From: Acidobacteriaceae bacterium
GTDB taxonomy: Bacteria > Acidobacteriota > Terriglobia > Terriglobales > Acidobacteriaceae
DNA: 49,866 nucleotides
Assembly: GCA_030041305.1 (NCBI GenBank)
Contig: JASHOC010000094.1
Span: 1 to 49,866 of the forward strand
Direction of reading: 5' to 3'
The position numbers and the translations under genes were made by a program. The notes beneath the pieces were generated by a model. The model did not search any database. It was not told where the DNA came from and saw nothing but the letters and a program-made list of their open reading frames with translations. Below, in pieces: positions 18,929 to 28,901 of this stretch (position 1 is the stretch's first letter; each line of letters opens with the position of its first letter).

Positions 18929-20458
18929 TCAACCGGCGCGGACGCGGAAGCGCCGCATGCGGCCCAGGAGCGAGGCAGGGCCGCTGACGCTTAGCCGCAC
19001 CAGGTCGCCTTCGTATTGGCGCGCACGGACGATCGCGCCCGCTTCGATGGCGGCTAGCGCCGCGCCCTCTTGCTGCGGAATGCACAGTTCCGCGTCAATT
19101 ACGGGATCGGAATGGAGAGTCCCGTCGATCGCGTAGAGTAGATTGTCCAATCCCTCGCCGGTGAGCGCGGAGAGCGCTACTGCGGCGCCATGGGTGTTTT
19201 TCTCCGTCGAACCGAAATGGGCGCGCGCGGCAAGAGCCTCCCGTTCTTCTTCATCGAGCAGGTCGATCTTGTTGAGGGCTTCGATGCGCGGCTTGCCAAG
19301 GACTTCCAGTTCGGTGAGCACTTTTTCCACTTGTTCTTTCTGTTCGGGAGCGCCTGCAGCCGCCGCATCGCGCACGTGGATCAGCACCTCCGCCTGCTGA
19401 ACCTCTTCAAGAGTGGCGCGAAAGCTGGTGACGAGGGTATGGGGCAGATTGCGGATGAATCCGACCGTGTCAGAAAGCAGGATCTTGCGCCGGCTGGGTA
19501 ACTCGATGGCGCGTAATTTGGGGTCCAGGGTGGCGAACATGCGGGCGGAAGAAAACACCTGGGCGCCGGTGAGGGCGTTGAAGAGAGTGCTCTTGCCGGC
19601 ATTGGTGTAACCCACCAGGGCCACTGTGGGCACGGGAACCGCCTCGCGGCGCTGCCGCTGCTGCTTGCGGGTGCGGCGGACGGATTCGAGATCGCGCTTG
19701 AGTTGTTCAATGCGGCGCTGAATGCGCCGGCGGTCGGTTTCGAGCTGGGTTTCACCGGGCCCGCGCGTGCCGATGCCCCCGCCGAGCTGCGACATGGATT
19801 TGCCCCGCCCGGTGAGCCGCGGGAGCAGGTAGTCAAGCTGAGCGAGTTCGACCTGCAACTGGCCTTCCCGCGTGCGGGCGTGGCGGGCGAAGATGTCGAG
19901 GATGAGCTGAGTGCGGTCGAGCACGCGGCGCCGCAGCGCCGCCTCTAGGTTGCGCAGTTGGGTGGGACTGAGATCGTGATCGAACAGGACCAGATCGGCG
20001 CCCGTGGAAGCAACCACGCCGGCGATCTCTGCAAGCTTGCCGGAACCGACTAAAGTGGCTGGGTCGGCCCGCGGACGCCGCTGAATCAACTCCGCGGCTA
20101 CTTCGCCACCGGCGCTCACCACCAGCTCGCGAAACTCGGCGAGCGACTGCCCGGAATCGAGATCAGCAAGGGTGCTCCTCGCAGGGCGGCCGCGTGCCCG
20201 GAGTCGTTTCATGTAAATTTGGTTGTTTTGGGGCTTTTGGTCATTGGCCGCGGAAATTGCGCACAACTCCTCGTCCGGCGCGTCCCGCCGGTTACCGAGC
20301 GCCCGAACCGCAATATCCACCCTTACCAGGACTGCTCGTTCAGGGCCGCGGGTCGTACGTTCAGGCCCTTCCCGGCGCTCAAGCCAGCGGCCAGCATCCT
20401 CCTGCGGAGGCTGCGGTCTTAGACCTGCGCCGCCAGTCCTGTTCGCTTCTCCTGCCAA
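18929..20458 (-). CDS. hflX: GTPase HflX
   Basis: Ribosome-associated GTPase that splits stalled or heat-damaged ribosomes. Core features: N-terminal domain with [18 protein letters not shown]; the glycine-rich [18 protein letters not shown]; a basic coiled coil; and the G domain with G1 [10 protein letters not shown]3 [10 protein letters not shown] and G4 NKID. Start: the open frame begins at a TTG (20458) preceded by GGGAGAGA, giving 509 aa and including [11 protein letters not shown], which fits the usual HflX N-terminal strand. An internal ATG at 20212 would give 427 aa and lose that strand. I prefer the long form at moderate confidence. The gene begins 19 bases after hfq, the same hfq-hflX order as in E. 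coli. Confidence 0.92.
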   Translation of the reverse strand: MAGEANRTGGAGLRPQPPQEDAGRWLERREGPERTTRGPERAVLVRVDIAVRALGNRRDAPDEELCAISAANDQKPQNNQIYMKRLRARGRPARSTLADLDSGQSLAEFRELVVSAGGEVAAELIQRRPRADPATLVGSGKLAEIAGVVASTGADLVLFDHDLSPTQLRNLEAALRRRVLDRTQLILDIFARHARTREGQLQVELAQLDYLLPRLTGRGKSMSQLGGGIGTRGPGETQLETDRRRIQRRIEQLKRDLESVRRTRKQQRQRREAVPVPTVALVGYTNAGKSTLFNALTGAQVFSSARMFATLDPKLRAIELPSRRKILLSDTVGFIRNLPHTLVTSFRATLEEVQQAEVLIHVRDAAAAGAPEQKEQVEKVLTELEVLGKPRIEALNKIDLLDEEEREALAARAHFGSTEKNTHGAAVALSALTGEGLDNLLYAIDGTLHSDPVIDAELCIPQQEGAALAAIEAGAIVRARQYEGDLVRLSVSGPASLLGRMRRFRVRAG

Positions 20459-20477
20459 TCGCGGTCTCTCCCGCGCA

Positions 20478-20786
20478 CTACCGCTCCGCAGTCACGGGAG
20501 CCGCGGAAGGCACGGCCACCGGAGCCGGGCCCAAGCCCGTGGTTACGCTCACTGGACGGTGTTCGGAGTGCATCACGGTTCGGTTGCTGACCACGGTCGA
20601 TATGGCGTGTTTGAAAATCAACTGCTCCTGGCTGTTGTTCTCCAGCAGCACGGAATACTTGTCGAAGGACCGGATTTTTCCGGTGAGCTTGACGCCGCTG
20701 ACCAGATAGATCGTGATGGGTGTCTTGTCCTTCCGAACCGTGTTGAGAAAGGTATCCTGAATGTTTTGTGCCGGCTTGTTCTCCAT
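20478..20786 (-). CDS. hfq: RNA chaperone Hfq
   Basis: 102 aa. Forms a hexameric ring that pairs small RNAs with mRNAs. The Sm1 motif lies in [20 protein letters not shown] and [18 protein letters not shown], and Sm2 reads [11 protein letters not shown], where E. coli has YKHAISTV. A flexible Ala/Pro/Val-rich tail of about 28 residues follows. AGGAGAT upstream of the ATG is a strong ribosome site. It is the first gene of the hfq-hflX unit. Confidence 0.97.
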   Translation of the reverse strand: MENKPAQNIQDTFLNTVRKDKTPITIYLVSGVKLTGKIRSFDKYSVLLENNSQEQLIFKHAISTVVSNRTVMHSEHRPVSVTTGLGPAPVAVPSAAPVTAER

Positions 20787-21249
20787 GTGCCGATCTCCTG
20801 TGTTCCGTCCCTTTGAAAGTTAAGGTGCGCTTCCGTTGCGTGAAAAATTCAAGTCAGTCCAAATCTGCGGGCACGCCCCCGGCAATCCCGGTGACGTCGT
20901 CTCCCGCAATCTAACCAACATTATAGCGGTTTCGCCTTTATTTCAACTGCGGCGGAGGGCAAAACCTGCCTGGAAGACCCGCTTGGCCCTCAAATCACGG
21001 ATTTTGCGGCGCCCCCGAGTGGGGCCCAAAGAGCGCTAAGGTTGTTCGCAGTTTGCGAAGCTGGCAGGGTGGCGGGCGGTGGCCGGGGATGCGCATCGTT
21101 TTAAGCTGGGAAAGCGAGGCGGGATGCGCAATCTTTAGCCCGGAGAAAAATTGTTTTTCCGCCAGTCGAGGAATGCCCGGTTTCACCCTGACGGCAATTT
21201 CCGGCTGCCGGACGGCGATTGCGCCACGATGGGAAAATAAGGAATTCTA
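20787..21249. other. Intergenic region between hfq and the family A repeat
   Basis: This is the divergent region between hfq (minus) and the GH39-like gene (plus). It holds no convincing gene; the AT-richer part near 20920-20945 (TATAGCGGTTTCGCC) may include the hfq promoter. The remaining space up to 21492 is occupied by the family A repeat described separately and about 130 bases of leader. Confidence 0.5.
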
Positions 21250-21362
21250 CGGCGGTTCTCCAATTCCCGTGGAGTTTTGAGGGGCGTGCCAGGTGGCGTT
21301 TTCTCGGGAAAAACGCCACTCAACGTTCGAGGTTCTGCTCTACACCAATTGGAGAACCGCTT
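21250..21362 (+). mobile_element. MITE-like palindromic element, family A copy 1
   Basis: 113 bp starting CGGCGGTTCTCCAATT and ending AATTGGAGAACCGCTT, so the ends share a 14-bp perfect inverted repeat (GCGGTTCTCCAATT). An inner hairpin GTGGCGTTTT...AAAACGCCAC occupies the middle. It is flanked by TA at 21248-21249 and TA at 21363-21364, consistent with TA target duplication as in IS630/Tc1-type transposition. An inverted second copy at 49516-49628 differs at only 4 positions. It has no coding capacity. It sits about 130 bases before the GH39-like gene. Confidence 0.8.
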
Positions 21363-21492
21363 TAAGGCCACATGCACGAAACGCGAATCATGATCGGGAG
21401 CGAAACTAAGGCCTTCGGGGAGCGAAGATGAGGCCGCTGCGGCAAGACGCTTTGGGCCCGGCAACCGAGGCCTTGACCGGGGAGAAATCAGG

Positions 21493-23178
21493 ATGAAAAC
21501 GCGAACATGGGGATGGATATTCAGCGCCTCTCTGGCGGTGATGGCAGTTCCGTCTTTCGCCCGGGCGCAGGTGAACGTGAGCGTGGATTTGTCCAAGACA
21601 CAAGGCCCGTATAAGCCGATCTACCGATGGTTCGGCTATGACGAGTCGGACTACACCACCATGAAATATGGCCGGCAACTGCTCCGGGAACTGCACGACC
21701 TGAGCCCGGCGCCGGTTTACATCCGCGCCCATCATCTGCTCACTTCGGGGAATGGAGTTCCGGAGCTGAAGTGGAGCTCGTCGAACGTGTTCAGCCTGGA
21801 TAAAAACGGCAAGCCGGTTTACGACTTCACCATCACCGACGAGATCTTCGACGCTTATCGGCAGGCCGGGGTTCGGCCATTGGTCGAACTGGGCTTTATG
21901 CCCAAAGATCTTGCCGCTACCGTTCCGGGAATCGCGACGTATCAGCTGCACTACCCCGCCCCAACCATGGGCGGCGCGTCCAACAATCCGCCCAAGGATT
22001 ACAAAGTGTGGGGCGACCTTATCCGCCATTATGTGCAGCATCTCGTCGGGCGCTTTGGAAGGCAAGAGGTGAGTACGTGGTGCTTCGAAGTGTGGAACGA
22101 ACCGGATATTCTTTACTGGCACGGAACGCCGGCGGAGTACTTTAAGCTCTACGATTACGCTGTGGCGGGCGTTCGCGCGGCGCTGCCGGGCGCCATGGTG
22201 GGCGGGCCGGCAAGCACCGGGCCGGCGAACCCCAAGGCGGCCGCCTTTCTGGATAGCTTTCTCAAGCACTGCTTGAACGACAAAAGCGCGGCCGACGGCA
22301 AGCCCGTGCCACTCAGTTTCATCTCTTTCCATCCCAAAGGCCGGCCAACGGTCGTTGACGGGCACGTGCAGATGGGCATCGCGGCGGAATTGAAATCGGT
22401 GCAACGAGGCTTTCAAATTGTGGCTCAATATCCGCAATTCATTCGCCTGCCTATTATTTTGAGCGAGGCCGATCCGGAGGGCTGCGCCGCTTGCTCGATG
22501 AAGGTGAACCCGGCCAATGCCTACCGGAATGGACCGCTCTATCCCTCCTATACCGCAACCGCCATGAAGGCCATCGTCGGCCTGCAGGACGACTACAAAG
22601 TAAACCTGATCGCGATGCTGTCATGGTCGTTTGAATTCGAAAACGCTGGTTATTTCGAGGGATTCCGCAGCCTCGCGACCAATGGAATCGACAAACCGAT
22701 CCTGAACCTGTTCCGCATGGCCGGACTCATGTCTGGTGAGCGCGCAGAGACGCGCAGCACCGGAGCGACACCGCTCAACGAGTTAGTGAGTGAAGGCGCG
22801 CGCCAGGTGCCGGACATCGACGCTTTTGCTACAAAGAGCGAGCGCGAAGCCGCCATCATGCTGTGGGATTATCACGACGACGATACGCCCGCGCCCGATG
22901 CGGAAGTGAAGGTTACCGTTACCGGAATCTCATCCGGAGTGAAGAGAGTTCTGCTGGAGCATTATCGGATCGATGAGACGCATAGCAACGCATACACGGT
23001 TTGGAAGGCAATGGGTTCGCCTCAGTCTCCGACTCCCGGGCAATATGCAAAGCTCAAGGCGGCGGGCCAATTGCAGCTCTTGACTTCTCCCGACTGGCTG
23101 GACGTGAGCGATGGCGAGGTAACCATCACCACGAGTCTGCCGCGGGAGTCTATATCGCTGATGCATTTGCAATGGTAG
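21493..23178 (+). CDS. Secreted GH39-like glycoside hydrolase (beta-xylosidase type)
   Basis: 561 aa with a signal peptide (to about FARAQ, residue 26). The (beta/alpha)8 domain carries the clan-A acid/base in FEVWNEPD (E203) and the likely nucleophile in RLPIILSEADPEG (E325), the arrangement of GH39 beta-xylosidases and alpha-L-iduronidases. A beta-sandwich-like C-terminal part follows (about 430-561). GGGGAGAAATCAGG precedes the ATG. Likely role: cleaving xylose-containing or related plant or exopolysaccharide glycosides outside the cytoplasm; the exact substrate cannot be told. It stands alone between family A and family B repeats. Confidence 0.85.
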   Translation: MKTRTWGWIFSASLAVMAVPSFARAQVNVSVDLSKTQGPYKPIYRWFGYDESDYTTMKYGRQLLRELHDLSPAPVYIRAHHLLTSGNGVPELKWSSSNVFSLDKNGKPVYDFTITDEIFDAYRQAGVRPLVELGFMPKDLAATVPGIATYQLHYPAPTMGGASNNPPKDYKVWGDLIRHYVQHLVGRFGRQEVSTWCFEVWNEPDILYWHGTPAEYFKLYDYAVAGVRAALPGAMVGGPASTGPANPKAAAFLDSFLKHCLNDKSAADGKPVPLSFISFHPKGRPTVVDGHVQMGIAAELKSVQRGFQIVAQYPQFIRLPIILSEADPEGCAACSMKVNPANAYRNGPLYPSYTATAMKAIVGLQDDYKVNLIAMLSWSFEFENAGYFEGFRSLATNGIDKPILNLFRMAGLMSGERAETRSTGATPLNELVSEGARQVPDIDAFATKSEREAAIMLWDYHDDDTPAPDAEVKVTVTGISSGVKRVLLEHYRIDETHSNAYTVWKAMGSPQSPTPGQYAKLKAAGQLQLLTSPDWLDVSDGEVTITTSLPRESISLMHLQW

Positions 23179-23260
23179 GGCGTGAACGGGCTTTAGGCAT
23201 CGCGACGCGGCGGACGAGCGAACTGCTGGCGGCATCCTTCAGATCCGGCATTCATCCGGC

Positions 23261-23380
23261 CACAGCACTTCTCCTTCAGCCGTGCACCGAAGCCGTGAAC
23301 CGAAATGGCGATTCCCTCAAAGGATCGCCACCCTCGAATGAAATGACAAAGGCTACATGTAAAGCAGAATGGCTCTAACG
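23261..23380 (+). mobile_element. MITE-like element, family B copy 1
   Basis: About 120 bp starting CACAGCACTTCTCCTTCAGC and ending GCAGAATGGCTCTAACG, with the central hairpin GGCGAT...ATCGCC (23307-23329). It aligns over its whole length, in the same orientation, with 47639-47758. The ends form imperfect inverted repeats. Its right end overlaps the stop codon of the minus-strand peptidase fragment (TAG at 23375-23377). Confidence 0.7.
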
Positions 23381-23764
23381 TGCGCCGGTTGGGTGGGCCG
23401 CGAAGGCTTTCTCGATGAACTCGACAATGCGCCGGCGAGCGTCGAAGCCATGCCAGGGCTCGGGCGGGGGGTGGCCGAAGTTGCCAGTCGCAAGCGGACC
23501 GTGATCTTCGCCCGGATATTCGACAAGATCCACCGGAACTCCCTCCTGGCGCAGCGCGCGATACATCTCCTGCGCCTGGCCGGCCGGATCGGTGGTGTCG
23601 CTCTGGTCCTGGATGAGCAGGAACGGCGTTTTGGCGCGAGCCGCGCTGCTGAGCGGACTCTGGCGCCAGGCGTCGTCCATGTGCCCCCACGGTTTGCCGA
23701 AGTACCAGCGGTCAACCTCAAATCCCCGCAGTTTCTCTTCCTCGCGACCATCAACCGGCTCTAG
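23375..23764 (-). pseudogene. C-terminal fragment of an S9 (prolyl oligopeptidase) family peptidase
   Basis: About 130 codons with no start codon of their own, open from just after an in-frame TGA and overlapping the last codons of the upstream phosphoesterase gene. The sequence FEVDRWYFGKPWGHMDDAW and TPFLLIQDQSDTTDP is typical of the end of the S9 alpha/beta-hydrolase domain, with the catalytic Asp in DQSD and the catalytic His in GEDHGP. The nucleophile Ser and the propeller (some 500 or more residues) are missing. A deletion joined this remnant to the phosphoesterase gene, and the far end is capped by the family B repeat, which supplies the TAG. It is almost surely non-functional. Confidence 0.75.
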
Positions 23765-26664
23765 TCATCGTCGTCGCCGGCGTAGCTCCTGGCAGCTTTG
23801 ACGAGCGGCCCGGGCATGAGCACCTTGTTCTCTCCTGGATACGGGCGTATCCAATTTGTCGACGAATACCAGATCACATGGTTCAAGAAATTCGGATCGA
23901 CCGCATCGGCTTTGTCATATTTGCCCTTCATCACTTCGGCAGTAGCCTTGATCCAGTCCTTTTGCAGCGGAGTGAAGGCATCGTTTTTCCCCGCCGGCAG
24001 GTCAGGTCCCTGGTCCAACGGAATCACGGCCGGTAAACAATCATAGGGCCTCAGGTCCGGCGTGTTTTGGAACGCGTCAAACATCGGCGAAGCCACCAAG
24101 TCGAACTGCGTCAGAGGTTGCATGCCGAGAATGTTCTCGATGGTGCGATTGATGTTTTCCGCTGTGTACGTGGTGTGGATGGCTTTTCCCTCGCCGGGAG
24201 TCTGCGGAGCCACGGTATAGGGGCTAATGACATAGACCGGCTGGCGGTGGCCATCGACATGATCTACGCCATCCTGCGAATCATCCTCCTCGACAAAGAT
24301 CGCCGTCTGCGCCCAGATACTGCTGTGACTGATGGCTTCCACCATGCGGCCGAGTGCAAGGTCATTGTCCGCCTGGTAGTTGATGGGATAGGGATGGCCT
24401 ATCGAAATGCCGGCCGTATGGTCGTCGGGCAGCCAAAGAATCGTCAGATTGGGAACCTGGTTGGCCGCAACCTCACGCTGAAACTCCGGAATCCAGTAGT
24501 CCATCCGGTACTGGTCCGGAATCGTCATGTCGAAGGGCGGATAATGCGGATCCATGATCTTCGCCGCCGAGGGAATCGCGGAGGATACATGGACAGAGCC
24601 GTCTGGAACGATGCAACTCGAAGCCGGCGCCTTGTCTTCCTTGCACTGCGAAGTCCTGTAGAAATCCATCCAGGTGTAATCGCTGCCGTCCGCCTTTTTC
24701 GCGATGGTTGTTCCGCTGCTCCACTCGCCATACAACTTCGCGGTCAGACCTTTGGCTTCCGCGGCTGTCCACAAAAATCCCTGGGGCGTGTAAGTGAGCG
24801 GGTCGTCTGCGTCCCCCCCCGGATAGGAGCGAATCCAGTCCGGCGCCAGGATGTCGTTGGAATAGAAAGATCCCGACATCCCGATCCAGGGGTGACCATC
24901 GGCGGACTGACGGCTTGGCGCATAAACATTATCGAGCAGCGGAAAACGCCTTACGAAGGCGTGCTGATTCGGCACGCCGGACGCAAAAACCGCCAGCACG
25001 GGAGAACCGTTGCCCCAGGGCACATCTCCCAGCATCGCGTCGTAGGTGCGGTTCTCTTTGATGACCAAAAAGACATACTTGATCAGTGACGGTTCCCCAA
25101 TGTGTCTGGGAATCGCCACCGGCACAGCATTCGGATCGTCGTACTGCGGTCCAACCTCGACGTTCGTGGTCAGATCCCAATGGTCGTTGACGAAGACCTG
25201 CTTGCTGAACCTCGCCAGTTCGCTCGCGTTCGGCTCGGGTATCAAGTTCACGACGCCGGTATCGGCGCGCGTGTAGTAGCCGGTCACGCCGTCTTTGATT
25301 CTTGTGTTCCCTCGTGCTCCCAAGCCCTTGTCGTCAGCAATCGCAAGTTGCCTTTGCGCCTTCTCGTACACAATAGAAGTCGGGAAATAGGCGGTCGGGA
25401 TATAGCCGATCACCGGATGCGCATCCCTCCCCTGCAAGTTGACGACCGCCACGGCATTGGCCTGACCCAGCGTGACATACGCCTTGCCGTCCTCTGTAAC
25501 GGCAACGCCGTTCGGGCCAGAGCCAAAGACCCCATGAGCGACCGGAACGCTGAGACTAATGGTGCGAACTACAGTATCGGAGTGAAGATCGATGACCGAC
25601 AAGCTGTCGCTATACGCATTGGCGACATATAAGTTGGAACCGTAAATCGCCATGCCCGCCGGGTGCAGCCCCACTGGAATTGTCTTCACTTCTTTGCCCT
25701 TCGTAATATCTACGACCGATACTGTGCCCGAAAGGGTGAAGGCATCTTTCCGGTCAACGACAATTGGCGTGCCGTCGGAATAATTCGTGAAGTCATCGCT
25801 CGTAGCCGGGCGCCCGCCTTCATTGCTCACATAGGCATACTTGCCGTGAATCACGACGCTGTTCGGAACATTGCCCACAGGAATTTGCGCAATAAGTTTT
25901 GCCGGAGATGCTGTCAAGTCGATCACGCCGAGCGTGTTCGCCACGTTCAGCCCCACGTAAGCCCGCTTGTTGTCCGGGGAAAGCGCAATACCGCCCGGAT
26001 TAATCGACTTTGCATTGTGATAAGGCCGCCCGTCGGCAGGCGGCTCAGGCAGTTTGACCCTTTGCTCACCACCGAGGAGGCCTGTCTCGGAGTTCACATC
26101 CGCGATGACCACATAGTTATCGTCCTGACTGAAGAGTAGCTTGGCGCCGTCAGAGGAATAAGTGATTCCCGTGAACGAGCCGGCGCTCACCTCTTTGGAA
26201 GAAGCTCCCGCAGCGCCCTTGGGGATGAACCGTTGAAGCACTTGCCCGGTCGCAGTATTGAACACGATTACCGGCTGCGGCGAGCCCATCAGCAGCACTG
26301 CGCCGCTGTGCGTGGCGCCATTCGGATTGAGGGCAATGGCCTTGGCGCGCACAGGCGAACCGAGTTCAACGATTTTCCCAGCCGGCGTTAGAGTCTGGTT
26401 GTCCGAAGCGACGATGGAACCATCCTGCTGTGGGCCCACGGTGCGATCCGGACTGCCCACCTGGGAGCTCTGCGCGTGGTCTGAAACCGTGCTCATTCCA
26501 GCCGGAGTAACTCCCGTAGAGGGCTCCTTGAGGGGGCCAACATGAAGATCCGAGCCGCCAGTCGGGGAAGGTTGCATTTGTGACTGAGCCAATCGAGAGC
26601 CGGCGAGCAGGCAAAATAAGAGCAAATGAGGAGCATAGACCGCAAACGGATACTTCAAGCGCAT
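23761..26664 (-). CDS. Secreted YVTN beta-propeller / alkaline phosphatase-like phosphoesterase
   Basis: 967 aa with a signal peptide (MRLKYPFAVYAPHLLLFCLL... to about AQS). Residues about 80-480 form YVTN-type blades with repeats such as NKRAYVGLNVANTLGVIDL, GNVPNSVVIHGKYAYVSNEG and GLHPAGMAIYGSNLYVANAY. From about 540 a phosphoesterase domain begins (YVFLVIKENRTYDAMLGDVP), with NLTILWLPDDHTAG, EEDDSQDGVDHVDGHRQPV and the late THTT-like IHTTYTAENINRT; this Asp/His set matches metal-dependent alkaline-phosphatase-fold enzymes. The ATG at 26664 has ACGAGGG upstream; an extension to 26775 has no support. It ends with four Asp. Such fusions are frequent in acidobacteria; the substrate is unknown. 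Confidence 0.87.
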   Translation of the reverse strand: MRLKYPFAVYAPHLLLFCLLAGSRLAQSQMQPSPTGGSDLHVGPLKEPSTGVTPAGMSTVSDHAQSSQVGSPDRTVGPQQDGSIVASDNQTLTPAGKIVELGSPVRAKAIALNPNGATHSGAVLLMGSPQPVIVFNTATGQVLQRFIPKGAAGASSKEVSAGSFTGITYSSDGAKLLFSQDDNYVVIADVNSETGLLGGEQRVKLPEPPADGRPYHNAKSINPGGIALSPDNKRAYVGLNVANTLGVIDLTASPAKLIAQIPVGNVPNSVVIHGKYAYVSNEGGRPATSDDFTNYSDGTPIVVDRKDAFTLSGTVSVVDITKGKEVKTIPVGLHPAGMAIYGSNLYVANAYSDSLSVIDLHSDTVVRTISLSVPVAHGVFGSGPNGVAVTEDGKAYVTLGQANAVAVVNLQGRDAHPVIGYIPTAYFPTSIVYEKAQRQLAIADDKGLGARGNTRIKDGVTGYYTRADTGVVNLIPEPNASELARFSKQVFVNDHWDLTTNVEVGPQYDDPNAVPVAIPRHIGEPSLIKYVFLVIKENRTYDAMLGDVPWGNGSPVLAVFASGVPNQHAFVRRFPLLDNVYAPSRQSADGHPWIGMSGSFYSNDILAPDWIRSYPGGDADDPLTYTPQGFLWTAAEAKGLTAKLYGEWSSGTTIAKKADGSDYTWMDFYRTSQCKEDKAPASSCIVPDGSVHVSSAIPSAAKIMDPHYPPFDMTIPDQYRMDYWIPEFQREVAANQVPNLTILWLPDDHTAGISIGHPYPINYQADNDLALGRMVEAISHSSIWAQTAIFVEEDDSQDGVDHVDGHRQPVYVISPYTVAPQTPGEGKAIHTTYTAENINRTIENILGMQPLTQFDLVASPMFDAFQNTPDLRPYDCLPAVIPLDQGPDLPAGKNDAFTPLQKDWIKATAEVMKGKYDKADAVDPNFLNHVIWYSSTNWIRPYPGENKVLMPGPLVKAARSYAGDDDD

Positions 26665-26856
26665 GATTGACCCTCGTTTCCAACGTATACACCAGACTAT
26701 GTCAAGAGCGGAGCAAAGCGAGGCCAAAAATGCGGGCGACGGTGATGGAGCCGCCCCAACGCTGCTGATTTTCATGTGTCTGCAATATTGGCTGGTAACG
26801 GGTTCTTGATTTTCCCGCCGGCAGGCGCTTACGAAATGCGGAGAGCGTACTAGGAC

Positions 26857-28686
26857 CTAGCCGGCGCCCCACGGCGGAAGCTGAACGGGAGGAGACCAGG
26901 ACAATGCGCCCACCACATTCATTCGCCGCGCATAGACCTTGCCCTCGCCCGAAACATACAGCGTGTCGAAGTTGCTCCCGCCAAAACAAATGCCTCGAAT
27001 TTGTTCGCCGCCGGGCAAGGGAAGAATCGCCGTCACGCGGCCATTCCGATCGAACACCTGCACGCCCATTCGCGTTGCAACATAAGCTCTGCCATCGCGA
27101 TCCATGGCAATCTCGCCTGCTCCGCTATCATCGGCCCATGCGGGAACATCAAAGTCGTAAAAAGGCTCTCGCGCATCCACTGATCCATCATTAAGGATGC
27201 GGTAGCTGATCCCGAAGCGTGACTCGCTTTGGGGGACAAACAGCCAAAGCCCGTCAGGAGAGATAGCGACTCCTGCGGCTCCTTTAAGAGCCGTATCCAA
27301 CCGCTTTGGCTCGCCGTGTGCGGGAATCAGCCATAGTTCACTATCGCCATTGCGCGCCACGGTCGTGGCGTAGATGTTTCCGTTGCCGCGAACCTGCAGG
27401 CTATGAACCATGAGATTGCGGGCCTGAATTTCTCCTTGCTTCGCTGTCCCATTGATTCTGGTTTCAACCCCTCCTTGCGGCTGCGCCAAGTAGAGTTTGC
27501 CATCTGCTCCGAACGCGAGTGCATCATTGGCGCTGGACCGTCCGCAAGTCTGAGTGTCTTCACCGGTCTTCAACTCCGCAATTTGCTGCGCGGCGCCGAT
27601 TCGAAAATAAACTCGCCCTCGGGCGTCGGAGGCAATTGTACGCGCGGCCTCACAATTCCTGGTCACCAACCGCCAGGCTTCTCCTGGCTTCAGAATCTGC
27701 TTCAGAACGGGATTGCCGGGTGGCTGTGCCGTGATGGGCGCCGGCCAGTCGCGCCAAAGCCATCGCATCACCTCGGGAAAAATCGCTGCCGCCTGGCTGC
27801 CGTTGTGCGTTCCTGCGCCCCAGACGTGTGTCACATCGTATCCGGCAAATTCCAACGCCCGGCTCATCGTCTCGTTCGACATCCACCAGTCGCCCATTTC
27901 CGGGCCTCCGGGCCACTCGTCATGGACGCCATCCTGCAGGAAGATGCGCAGCGGCTTGGGTTCGGTTTTGCGAACCATCACATAATACTGTTCGCCGCCG
28001 CGCATGCCCACAAATGTCCCGATCGCAGTAAACACGCGATGAAAAGCGTCGGGACGCTCCCAGGCGACCGTGAACGCAGCGATCCCGCCCGTGCTTCCAC
28101 CCGCAATGGCGCGATCATCCGGGTTCTTTGAAAGCTTGATCGGCAGCCCGTCCGGGGTACGATGATTTTCCACCTGGGGGATCACCTCGTCGATCAAAAA
28201 TCGCGCCAGCCGGTCACTGCGACTATCAAACTCGAAACTTCGATCGAACCGCGGGTTTTCCGGCGGATTTGCAGAATTGACCACTCCTGGCGAGACGCCT
28301 ATCGCAACCATGACGGGTAAGGCGTGTTGGGCGATCAGACGATCAAGGACCACCGGAGCGTTGAAGCCGATGCCATCCAGAGAAATGATTGTGCAGGCTG
28401 GCTTGTCTCCCTTGTACTCGGCGGGGACATAGACGGTGATCGTTCGCTCGGTATTCGGAAAGATCTTTGAATTCGTCAGGTCGAACTTGAATGTTTTTCC
28501 AGCCGGAACGCCTGGCTGGCGTTCTGAATCAGGGCCAAGTGGGTAATTGTCTGATGGGTTCGGGTATTTTTCAACGAAGACCGGCGCGGCATTCGACTCC
28601 ACGTCCTGGGCGCGGCATTGAGCCGCCATCGCAGACGCAAGGAGTACGCCAACGATACAAAACGGCAACGTGGCTCGAATCATCAT
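26857..28686 (-). CDS. Secreted esterase fused to an SMP-30-like beta-propeller
   Basis: 609 aa with a signal peptide (to about AQCRAQ, residue 27). Residues about 40-330 resemble the enterochelin-esterase/putative-esterase alpha/beta hydrolase family: RTITVYVPAEYKGDKPACTI, VMVAIGVSPG, the nucleophile elbow AIAGGSTGGIAAF (Ser), an acidic residue in FLQDGVHDEWPGG and a His in GAGTHNGSQ. Residues about 350-609 resemble an SMP-30/gluconolactonase propeller: FGADGKLYLAQPQGGVE, GVAISPDGLWLFVPQS, EIAMDRDGRAYVAT and GEQIRGICFGG. One polypeptide thus carries two hydrolytic folds. It is 192 bases upstream of the phosphoesterase gene on the same strand. The substrate is unknown, perhaps a lactone- or ester-containing carbohydrate. 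Confidence 0.82.
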   Translation of the reverse strand: MMIRATLPFCIVGVLLASAMAAQCRAQDVESNAAPVFVEKYPNPSDNYPLGPDSERQPGVPAGKTFKFDLTNSKIFPNTERTITVYVPAEYKGDKPACTIISLDGIGFNAPVVLDRLIAQHALPVMVAIGVSPGVVNSANPPENPRFDRSFEFDSRSDRLARFLIDEVIPQVENHRTPDGLPIKLSKNPDDRAIAGGSTGGIAAFTVAWERPDAFHRVFTAIGTFVGMRGGEQYYVMVRKTEPKPLRIFLQDGVHDEWPGGPEMGDWWMSNETMSRALEFAGYDVTHVWGAGTHNGSQAAAIFPEVMRWLWRDWPAPITAQPPGNPVLKQILKPGEAWRLVTRNCEAARTIASDARGRVYFRIGAAQQIAELKTGEDTQTCGRSSANDALAFGADGKLYLAQPQGGVETRINGTAKQGEIQARNLMVHSLQVRGNGNIYATTVARNGDSELWLIPAHGEPKRLDTALKGAAGVAISPDGLWLFVPQSESRFGISYRILNDGSVDAREPFYDFDVPAWADDSGAGEIAMDRDGRAYVATRMGVQVFDRNGRVTAILPLPGGEQIRGICFGGSNFDTLYVSGEGKVYARRMNVVGALSWSPPVQLPPWGAG

Positions 28687-28901
28687 TGGCCTATCTTAGC
28701 TTCGATATCGTGAAGCTCCAACAGACGTTGCAATGTCGTGGGGCGGCTGTTGAGGCAGGACGACGAGATTTTCGGCAAAGGTCACGCTGGCCGATAATAC
28801 ACGCTGAACCTCCGAATTTGAGAGGTAGATGCGCAAGAACGACAGGCTGGCGACAGAAGAAAAGCGTGAGCGGTATACTGCAAAGCGGGGGAAACTCGGC
28901 A

